Positions 26,549 through 32,763 of a stretch of 64,000 nucleotides of DNA are shown here, piece after piece. The stretch is from NCBI GenBank assembly GCA_947631685.1, contig CANRMI010000007.1:1-64000 (forward strand). Reading direction: 5' to 3'. A program made the translations under genes and the position numbers. The stretch comes from an uncultured Lachnospiraceae bacterium. Lineage in GTDB: Bacteria; Bacillota; Clostridia; Lachnospirales; Lachnospiraceae. Within the stretch, counting starts at the first letter, position 1, and each line of letters opens with the position of its first letter. The notes under the pieces were generated by a model that searched no databases, was not told the origin of the DNA, and saw nothing but the letters and a program-made list of their open reading frames with translations.

Positions 26549-27840
26549 AATGTTCTCCTCTTCTTTTCATTTGGCCCCTTTTCCAAAAAGGCATGATAAT
26601 GATCCATGAAGGTCCATCCATTGATGTCCTCTATTCTTTCATCAGCATTATACTCCTGCAGAATATCTCTACAACGTATATGTCCATTCATACACGCTTT
26701 CATCAAAGCTGTAAACCCGTTTCCGTCCTGCTGATTAATGCTTATCTTCTCACTTTGACATAATAAGCGGACAATATTCTCCCGCCCATGATAAGCTGCC
26801 ACCATAAGGGGCGTGTTTCCCTCATTTTTATGCCGGACATATCCGGATTCAAAAGGATTCCTGCTGCCAACATTGGGATCCGCGTTACACTCTTTCAAAA
26901 AGAACTCGACCATCTTATAATCATTTTTTTGTACCGCATGCGTAATAGGCGGAAAGTATCTTCTGCCGCAATCACGCTTATCTACATCCGCGCCGCAGCT
27001 TATCAGCCACAAGATCTTTTTCTTTCGTTGTTCAAAAGAAACGCCGTTGTTGCGTACAACCGATATGATCATAGTATATCCATCTCTTAAATAGCCATTT
27101 ACCTCTTTAGCAGTGGGGCGTTCCACCTCTTCATATGAATCCAGATACAGAGTATTAAAATAATCCAATCTGTCCATATTTAAAATTTCTTGTTTCCTTT
27201 TCATGTATGCTTTCAGATGTACCGCGGAAACCTTATCATCTCCTTTAAGATATGCGGAATAATCTGTGTCTTCCGTAATAATATCCACCTTACAGCTAAA
27301 TCTTACCGACGCCTCGCGCGCTATACTTATAATTTTGCAATCGTTATTTACTTCTTGCTGGGGCCCAGTGTACTCCATAAGTATGGTTTTCTCCCCATAT
27401 CCTATTCCGCGAAGGATCTCCCATGCTTTCTTCGCAAGAGTAGTATTGGTATTACGATTTTTGATATTATCAAGCTCATCTACCACGATCCGGGGAATAA
27501 TGACCTTGCTGTATTCGGTATTTAGCTCATCGATCAATTGCGAATTTTTTAATAAAGCGGAGGTATCCGGCACCGCAATTCGTTCTCCCCGCATAAACTG
27601 CTCAGTCTGACTCTCTGACATACCAAACACCCTGCAATATTTCTTCGCCATATCGATCAGCGTTTTATTGCTGGTCTTTCCAGTCTCTACTCTCGAAATG
27701 GAAGACTTATTTGGCGCAACTCCATTATCAAGAGCAGCCAATCTCTGCGTCATTTCTTCCATTGTACAATGATTTTTTTCACGCAGTTCTTTCAATCTTA
27801 TACAAAGAAATGCGACATCTGCTCTATTTTCGTTTTCCAT
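26545..27840 (-). CDS. HTH-PIN-ankyrin protein, copy 1
   Basis: 431 residues from the ATG at 27840, which has GGGG nine bases upstream; in-frame TTG (27861) and ATG (27849) starts are less well placed. Same layout as copy 2: helix-turn-helix (EEMTQRLAALDNG, SSISRVETG), PIN fold with D92 (VPDTSALLK), E122 (VVDELDNIKNRN) and D186/D191 (KVDIITEDTDY), then ankyrin repeats (THAVQKNDYKMVEFFLKECN, PLMVAAYHGRENIVRLLC, GFTALMKACMNGHIRC). The ankyrin half is more alike between the two copies than the N-terminal half, which fits an old tandem duplication with diverged DNA- and RNA-facing parts. First gene of the cassette, 46 bases after the predicted transcription start. Confidence 0.82.
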   Translation of the reverse strand: MENENRADVAFLCIRLKELREKNHCTMEEMTQRLAALDNGVAPNKSSISRVETGKTSNKTLIDMAKKYCRVFGMSESQTEQFMRGERIAVPDTSALLKNSQLIDELNTEYSKVIIPRIVVDELDNIKNRNTNTTLAKKAWEILRGIGYGEKTILMEYTGPQQEVNNDCKIISIAREASVRFSCKVDIITEDTDYSAYLKGDDKVSAVHLKAYMKRKQEILNMDRLDYFNTLYLDSYEEVERPTAKEVNGYLRDGYTMIISVVRNNGVSFEQRKKKILWLISCGADVDKRDCGRRYFPPITHAVQKNDYKMVEFFLKECNADPNVGSRNPFESGYVRHKNEGNTPLMVAAYHGRENIVRLLCQSEKISINQQDGNGFTALMKACMNGHIRCRDILQEYNADERIEDINGWTFMDHYHAFLEKGPNEKKRRTL

Positions 27841-27892
27841 GCAACCCATCCCCGCTTTCAAATAATCTCAACCGTATGACATTCATACTTTT

Positions 27893-27920
27893 ATTATAAA
27901 TGCTGTTGCATTTTTTTCAA
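27893..27920 (-). promoter_or_regulatory. Promoter of the HTH-PIN-ankyrin cassette, with GCAAC element in the spacer
   Basis: TTGAAA (-35, 27915-27920), 16-base spacer containing TGCAACAGCA, and TATAAT (-10, 27893-27898). The first 17 bases match the lipoprotein promoter except for one base, and the inverted copy sits in the same position. Confidence 0.75.
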
Positions 27921-28013
27921 GATTTACACCGCAATCCGCAACAGCATATGACATCATGCAACAGCAGGCGCAGGGATCAGCACTTTCCGCAACAAATCAT
28001 TTATATATGCAAC
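27905..28013. repeat. GCAAC operator-like array 2 (five elements, 32/20/31/20 bp)
   Basis: One inverted copy (GTTGCA, 27905-27910) lies in the promoter spacer; direct copies begin at 27937 (cGCAACA), 27957 (TGCAACA), 27988 (cGCAACA) and 28008 (TGCAACt). Steps are 32, 20, 31 and 20 bp, the same rhythm as array 1 at 22717-22874, including the identical 32-bp step between the inverted copy and the first direct copy. The array is upstream of the predicted transcription start, so it should act as DNA. It fills most of the gap up to the terminator at 28043. Confidence 0.75.
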
Positions 28014-28042
28014 TTTATGACAAGATAAAATAAAAGACATCA

Positions 28043-28080
28043 AAAAAGCAACCGCCCCGGTCAAGGTTAGGTTGCTTTTT
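28043..28080 (-). terminator. Rho-independent terminator of the secreted repeat-protein gene
   Basis: AAAAAGCAACC (28043-28053) pairs with GGTTGCTTTTT (28070-28080) around a 16-base loop. U-runs arise on both strands, so it may stop transcription in both directions and insulates the cassette promoter region. Confidence 0.75.
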
Positions 28081-28101
28081 GATTTACCATTCACTCCCTT
28101 T

Positions 28102-29118
28102 TTATTCAGATAAGGCAGGCAATAAAGCCGAGTAATCCACTGTCCACGTAACCGTTTCGTCACCACTGCCTACTGTTATCGTAAATGTTGTTTTATTAAA
28201 GCTTTCTGCAGTATGCTCGCAGCGCATAACCATTTCTGCCGCTGTCTGCCCTTCAGGATGAGATGTTGTAATGATCTTATAATCTCCTTCACAAGTAATC
28301 TTATAGGGCAGGTAATAACCTTTATTTGTTTCATCAGGATCGTCTGTGCCGCTTCCCCAAGTACCGGAATCCCATGCTCCCTCATACTTTGTCAGCTCAC
28401 CACCCGTTAAGGTAATCTTATGATTCCCAGCATCTATCGACATTGTAAGGCTACTACCATCGAACAGACTGCTCACATTAACACCATAAACTGAACCCGT
28501 CAAGAGTTCAATTTTAATAGGGCATTCCTCTTGCTCCTCCTCCGGCTCCGCAGACGGGCTGGGTGAAGGACTGGGTGAAGGGCTGGGACTTGCTGCGGGC
28601 GCAGGCGCCGGTGACGGTGCGGGTTCAGGCTCTGTCTCTACTGTCACTCCCGCTGTCCTTCCTTCCGCTATCCCGAAGTTTAAGAAATGCTCGATTATCG
28701 CCTCATAGTCATCCCCGAACGCTTCCTTCACATCCGGATAAGCTTCCGCATACGCAATCGGGTCAAAGGTCCCCCCACTCACACGGTGCTCTTCCACTCC
28801 GTAGGTAAAGTAATGCTCTACATACGCATCCCAGTTGTCCCCAAAGGCTTCATCCAGATCTCCGTACATCTCACGGTATGCCACTACGTCAAATACCGGT
28901 GATGCTGCTCTTCCCTCTGAGAGTCCAAAGGTCAGGTAATGCTGATAAAGGCTCTCCTCATCATAGCCGAATGCTTCCTTTACATCCGGATTCGAGTCCG
29001 CGTAGTACTTCGCGTTGAAAATATCTCGCAGACCAGCTGCCGATACGGAGAGACTTCCTGTGACTGCTATGGAAATTGCCAGTCCCAGTCCCAGGACATT
29101 TTTTACTGCTCTTTTCAT
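28102..29118 (-). CDS. Secreted protein with three repeats and a Pro-rich linker
   Basis: 338 residues from the ATG at 29118 (GGAGG upstream; an in-frame extension upstream is not needed). Signal peptide with cleavage probably after VSAA (LGLAISIAVTGSLSVSAA). Then three repeats of about 40 residues with the pattern F(D/N)xxxYxxxxxDxxEAFG...HYxxFGxxExR (about 30-160), which resemble the short repeats in large secreted proteins of many bacteria. A linker of alternating Pro with Ala or Ser follows (about 165-205), then a C-terminal domain of about 125 residues rich in Thr and beta-strands (LLTGSVYGVNVSSLFDGSSL). No anchor motif seen. Probably a surface or matrix protein; function unknown. Confidence 0.75.
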   Translation of the reverse strand: MKRAVKNVLGLGLAISIAVTGSLSVSAAGLRDIFNAKYYADSNPDVKEAFGYDEESLYQHYLTFGLSEGRAASPVFDVVAYREMYGDLDEAFGDNWDAYVEHYFTYGVEEHRVSGGTFDPIAYAEAYPDVKEAFGDDYEAIIEHFLNFGIAEGRTAGVTVETEPEPAPSPAPAPAASPSPSPSPSPSPSAEPEEEQEECPIKIELLTGSVYGVNVSSLFDGSSLTMSIDAGNHKITLTGGELTKYEGAWDSGTWGSGTDDPDETNKGYYLPYKITCEGDYKIITTSHPEGQTAAEMVMRCEHTAESFNKTTFTITVGSGDETVTWTVDYSALLPALSE

Positions 29119-29199
29119 CTTGCTGTTTTCCTCCTCTGCTTTTTCATTTTCCTGCCTGAAAGGCTTCCCGTTCCTTTTCTTTTTCCGGCAGGTAAGTTC

Positions 29200-29205
29200 A
29201 TTATA
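29200..29205 (-). promoter_or_regulatory. Possible -10 element of the secreted repeat-protein gene
   Basis: TATAAT on the minus strand follows a run of seven G and lies about 80 bases upstream of the start. No good -35 is seen at 16-18 bases, so an activator may be needed. Confidence 0.35.
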
Positions 29206-29277
29206 CCCCCCCGAACCTCGCAGCCTTTCCAAGCTACCATTCGGTGGCAAAAAAGATTCCTGATATAACCCCTCCCC

Positions 29278-29306
29278 TTGCCTTCCCCCTTAAAATATAC
29301 TATAAT
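29278..29306 (+). promoter_or_regulatory. Promoter of the LytTR regulator gene
   Basis: TTGCCT (29278-29283), 17-base spacer, TATAAT (29301-29306), with the ATG 28 bases further on after AAAGGAG. Confidence 0.6.
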
Positions 29307-29333
29307 GATCCCACCAACCCAAAGGAGTCCGAT

Positions 29334-30026
29334 ATGAACATCTCCCTATGCGACGACAACGCGGCCGAGCGCTCGTATATCAAATCCCTCGTCCTTGACT
29401 GGGCTATGCAGTCGGGAGCCTTGGTCAACATACGCGAATACCCCTCGGCAGAGGCGCTGTTGTTTGACTACCCCGAGCACTGCCCCGGCATACTGCTTTT
29501 GGACATCGAAATGCCAGGCATGAACGGCATTGAGCTCGCGAAAAAGCTTCGCGCGAGGGCCGAGACGGCGCAGATAATCTTCATCACGGGCTATCCCGAT
29601 TTCATCGCCGAAGGCTACGAGGTCGAGGCGCTGCACTATCTGATAAAGCCGCTCACGCGCGAAAAGCTCTGCGAAGTGCTCGACCGCGCGGTTGTAAAGA
29701 TTTCACAAAGCGATCGCAAGATTTTAGTGCCTTTTGACGGCGGCGAGGTCACGCTGCCCCTGCGGGAGATTCGCTATATCGAGGCGCAGCGGCAGTATTC
29801 GCTGATACGCGCGGCCTCGGGCGACTATCGGATCAAGGTACCTATTTCAGAGCTTGAAAAGCGGCTCGACGGATATTTTCTTCGCGTCCAGCGTTCGTTT
29901 ATCGTCAATCTTCGTGAGGTCTTACGCATCACCCGCGCCGAGGTGATCTTGAGAAGCGGCGAAGCCGTCCCCATCAGCCGCGGCATGGCCGAGAGCGTCG
30001 GCAGGAAGATAATTGAGCTGTTCTGA
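29334..30026 (+). CDS. LytTR-type response regulator
   Basis: 230 residues from the ATG at 29334 after AAAGGAG. Receiver domain (1-120) with acidic pocket CDDNAAER, phospho-acceptor Asp in ILLLDIEMPGMNGIEL and the Lys in YLIKPLTREKL; then a LytTR DNA-binding domain (about 135-230, YIEAQRQYSLIRA, FLRVQRSFIVNL). Same overall type as AgrA/VirR. The partner kinase gene follows at 30101. Codon use (many GCG, CGC, GAG, CTC) differs from the flanking A+T-rich island and from the housekeeping genes, a sign of transfer. Confidence 0.93.
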   Translation: MNISLCDDNAAERSYIKSLVLDWAMQSGALVNIREYPSAEALLFDYPEHCPGILLLDIEMPGMNGIELAKKLRARAETAQIIFITGYPDFIAEGYEVEALHYLIKPLTREKLCEVLDRAVVKISQSDRKILVPFDGGEVTLPLREIRYIEAQRQYSLIRAASGDYRIKVPISELEKRLDGYFLRVQRSFIVNLREVLRITRAEVILRSGEAVPISRGMAESVGRKIIELF

Positions 30027-30100
30027 TAGAGAACCGTATTTCAGAAATCAGATTGGCCGAAGATGGCAGAAAACAGAAATACGGATTCGGGGGTGGGAAA

Positions 30101-30784
30101 ATGTTTCTCGACAAAATCATCAACAAAAGAATCGATCGCTACCAGTCTGAGCTGATGCAGAAATACTGCGACGAGGTGGAGTCGATGTACCGCAAAATGC
30201 GGGGCTGGCGGCATGACTATCACAACCACATTCAGGCCATGCAGGCCTCGATGGCGCTGGGGAAATATGACGAGGTCAACCGCTATCTGAGCGACCTCAA
30301 CGACGACCTCACGACCGTTGACACCGTGATAAAGACGGGTCGGGTGATGGTCGACGCGATTTTGAACGGCAAGCTGAACATCGCCGCGCAGAATGGTATC
30401 CCCGTCAACGCCAAGGCGAAGATACCCGAGGGCACTCCTGTTTCGGACATCGATTTGTGCGTTATCATCGGGAATCTTTTAGACAACGCGGTCGAGGAAA
30501 ATAAGCGTATCGCGCTCGAGAATCGCTTTATCCGTGTTTATATGGGCAGGAAAAACACCCAGTTTTATCTTGCGGTGACGAACGCCGCAGGCAAAAAACA
30601 GCGCAAAAGCGGCGCGCGGTTTGAGTCCTCGAAGGGGTATGACCACGGCTTCGGACTCGGGCGGGTGGAATATGTCGTTAAAAAATACGGAGGCTATTTC
30701 TCCGCGGACAGTGAGGACGGCGGGTTCACAGCGGAGATTTTGATACCGCTTATAGAAGATGGAGAGTCAGAAAATAGAGGATAG
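30101..30784 (+). CDS. Soluble GHKL (AgrC-type) histidine kinase without membrane domain
   Basis: 227 residues from the ATG at 30101 (GGTGGG upstream); a TTG at 30053 is possible. The dimerisation helix carries the phospho-acceptor His in GWRHDYHNHIQAM; the ATPase domain has the N box (CVIIGNLLDNAVEENK) and G box (HGFGLGRVEYVVKKYGG). The whole N-terminal membrane sensor of AgrC-like kinases is missing and there is no hydrophobic segment, so the input must come from the cytosol or from a partner such as the adjacent transporters. Its stop codon lies inside a terminator hairpin (30771-30803). Confidence 0.87.
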   Translation: MFLDKIINKRIDRYQSELMQKYCDEVESMYRKMRGWRHDYHNHIQAMQASMALGKYDEVNRYLSDLNDDLTTVDTVIKTGRVMVDAILNGKLNIAAQNGIPVNAKAKIPEGTPVSDIDLCVIIGNLLDNAVEENKRIALENRFIRVYMGRKNTQFYLAVTNAAGKKQRKSGARFESSKGYDHGFGLGRVEYVVKKYGGYFSADSEDGGFTAEILIPLIEDGESENRG

Positions 30785-30803
30785 AAATTCTATCCTCTAT
30801 TTT
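30771..30803 (+). terminator. Terminator overlapping the end of the histidine kinase gene
   Basis: AAAATAGAGGATAG (30771-30784) pairs with CTATCCTCTATTTT (30790-30803) around a 5-base loop, followed by TC. The left arm contains the stop codon, so the two-component pair and the transporters are probably separate units. Confidence 0.65.
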
Positions 30804-30840
30804 TCTAATCCTCTAATCATCCTCTATCCTCTACCCTCTA
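30792..30840. repeat. Five copies of ATCCTCTA, the last three in 7-bp tandem
   Basis: ATCCTCTA begins at 30792, 30808, 30819, 30826 and (with one change, ACCCTCTA) 30833. The last three are 7 bp apart. The first copy is part of the terminator stem, so the run may have grown by slippage from it. It sits just upstream of the LytTR-like sites. Confidence 0.55.
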
Positions 30841-30844
30841 AATG

Positions 30845-30875
30845 CATTTTGTACACTCAAAAATACATTTCGTAC
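30845..30875 (+). promoter_or_regulatory. Probable LytTR binding site (two direct repeats, 21-bp period) upstream of the ABC pair
   Basis: CATTTTGTAC (30845-30854) and CATTTCGTAC (30866-30875) are direct repeats 21 bp apart. LytTR regulators such as AgrA and VirR are known to bind two short direct repeats about 21 bp apart. A -10-like TATTCT (30906-30911) follows with a poor -35 next to the second repeat, which fits an activator-dependent promoter for the exporter genes. Confidence 0.65.
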
Positions 30876-30930
30876 CCAAATCCACATAATTCTCCGCTGA
30901 TGTGCTATTCTGAAACCCGAGGTGATAAAC

Positions 30931-32763
30931 ATGTCAAAAAAGGAAAAAGAGCAAAAATCCAAGCCAAAATACTCGATTTTATCCTGCGTGGGCTATGTCT
31001 ACCGCCTGCTCTGGGAAAACGCGCGGTTTTTGGTGTTCGTAGGGCTCGGGGTGGTGCCGCTGTCGATTCTGGCGGCAGCGTTCGGGCTTTACGCTTCGCC
31101 GATGATGATCAACGCCCTCGGCAGGTATTCAGACTTCAACTATGTCGCGCTTACCGTCGCGGGGATAGTTCTAGCTTGGGCGATAGTCAATACCGCTAAC
31201 GGAATGCTTCAAGTGATCGTCCAAAACTCGGAGAACCACGTCATGGCACTCTTGACGTATAAATCCATCGAAGTGCTGAGGCTCGGTGACAACTATTTGC
31301 TTAATGACGTAAACCACCGCGCAATCCAGGACAGAGCAAATGCCGCCGCTCGCGACCACTCACACGCGACCCATTTCCCGATGATTTTTGCCGAGACCGT
31401 CGGAGAAATCATCAAATTCTTCCTCTTCGGCGCGACGGTGTCGATGCTTCACCCCGCATTAGTCCTGCTGCTTATCGTCGGCGCGATAATCGACCGCCGC
31501 ATGTCGAATTGGCAGTGGAGGAAGCACTATGAGGAGCGGGACGGCCGCAACGCTTCGGAGCGCAAGCGGAACTACATCTCCTCAAACATCACCCGCAACC
31601 TCAGCTACCAGAAAGAAATTCGGCTCTACGGCATGGCAATGCCGCTTCGCAAGCGGTTTTCAAAGCACATCGGCGAGTGTCTCGGATGGCAGAAAAAACA
31701 TGAACAGCGCGGATTTCTGGTCTCGCTCACTGGGTTTATCACGGTGCTTTTACGCGACGGGCTGGCCTATGCCCTGCTCATATATAAAGCGCTTTCGGGC
31801 GAAGTCGACGCCGCGCAGTTCGTTCTCTATTTCTCCGCGATAAGCTCGCTCGCTGGGCTTCTGGGCGGCATGGCTTGGCGATTTCAGCAAATCAAAGAGG
31901 GTTCGGCGCAGATAAGCGACATTCGCGAGCTGGTCGAATATGAGGGCAGGCTCAACCACGGCAAGGGCATCGCACTGCCGAAAAAACCCTTTTCAATCGA
32001 GTTTAAGGACGTCACATTCAAATATCCCAAGGGCGAGAAAAACGTTTTGGAGCACGTTTCGTTTGAGATTAAAGCGGGCGAGAAGATAGCTCTTGTGGGC
32101 CTCAACGGAGCGGGAAAGACTACGCTTGTGAGGCTGATGTGCGGGCTTCTTTTGCCCGACGAGGGCGAGGTGCTCATTGGCGGCCACACGCTCTATGAAT
32201 ACAACCGCGACGAGATGTATTCGCTCTTCGGGCTGATTCCGCAGAAGTATAACCTGCTGCCCGTATCACTTGAAAAGAACATCGCCTGCACCGTAAATGA
32301 AGAGGAAATCGACCGCCAAAGGCTTGAGCGCGCGGTCGAGCTCTCGGGTTTCAAAGAAAAGGCGGAAAGCCTGCCGATGGGCTTAAAAACGCCGTTGAAC
32401 CGCACCGTGAATGACGACGCGACCGACCTCTCGGGCGGGGAAAAGCAGCGGCTTTTGCTGGCGCGGCTGATCTATAGAAACCCGCTATGCATGATTTTGG
32501 ACGAGCCGACGGCAGCGCTCGACCCCGTCGCGGAGGACAGAATGTATCGGCGCTACAATGAGATCTCAAAAAATGCAACCTCGGTATTCATCTCACACCG
32601 CCTCGCCTCGACACGCTTCTGCGACAGGATTTTTTTGCTCGACGGCGCGAATTTTGCCGAAGTCGGCACGCACGACGAGCTGATGGCAAAGCATGGGAAA
32701 TACCGCGAGCTGTTTGACGTTCAGGCGAAATATTATCAAAAGGAGGTGCCCCAAAATGGCTAA
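30931..32763 (+). CDS. ABC exporter half-transporter 1 (permease-ATPase)
   Basis: 610 residues from the ATG at 30931 after GAGGTG. Six membrane segments in the first 320 residues (for example FLVFVGLGVVPLSILAAAFGL), then an ATPase domain: Walker A VGLNGAGKTT, Q-loop FGLIPQKYNLLPV, signature LSGGEKQRLLLARL, Walker B CMILDEPTAALD, switch ISHRLAS. No peptidase C39 domain. The next half-transporter gene overlaps by 8 bases, so they probably form a heterodimer. Exported or extruded compound unknown; peptide or drug are usual. Confidence 0.9.
   Translation: MSKKEKEQKSKPKYSILSCVGYVYRLLWENARFLVFVGLGVVPLSILAAAFGLYASPMMINALGRYSDFNYVALTVAGIVLAWAIVNTANGMLQVIVQNSENHVMALLTYKSIEVLRLGDNYLLNDVNHRAIQDRANAAARDHSHATHFPMIFAETVGEIIKFFLFGATVSMLHPALVLLLIVGAIIDRRMSNWQWRKHYEERDGRNASERKRNYISSNITRNLSYQKEIRLYGMAMPLRKRFSKHIGECLGWQKKHEQRGFLVSLTGFITVLLRDGLAYALLIYKALSGEVDAAQFVLYFSAISSLAGLLGGMAWRFQQIKEGSAQISDIRELVEYEGRLNHGKGIALPKKPFSIEFKDVTFKYPKGEKNVLEHVSFEIKAGEKIALVGLNGAGKTTLVRLMCGLLLPDEGEVLIGGHTLYEYNRDEMYSLFGLIPQKYNLLPVSLEKNIACTVNEEEIDRQRLERAVELSGFKEKAESLPMGLKTPLNRTVNDDATDLSGGEKQRLLLARLIYRNPLCMILDEPTAALDPVAEDRMYRRYNEISKNATSVFISHRLASTRFCDRIFLLDGANFAEVGTHDELMAKHGKYRELFDVQAKYYQKEVPQNG

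Noticed and set aside
22717..28013. The GCAAC arrays as CRISPR-like repeats
   Set aside because: The repeated word is only 5-7 bases, the spacing alternates 20 and 30 bp, one copy is inverted inside a promoter, and no cas genes are present.
30785..30930. Small precursor peptide gene (AgrD or bacteriocin type) between kinase and exporters
   Set aside because: No short frame with a ribosome site was found in the 146 bases; they hold a terminator, repeats and the LytTR-like sites.
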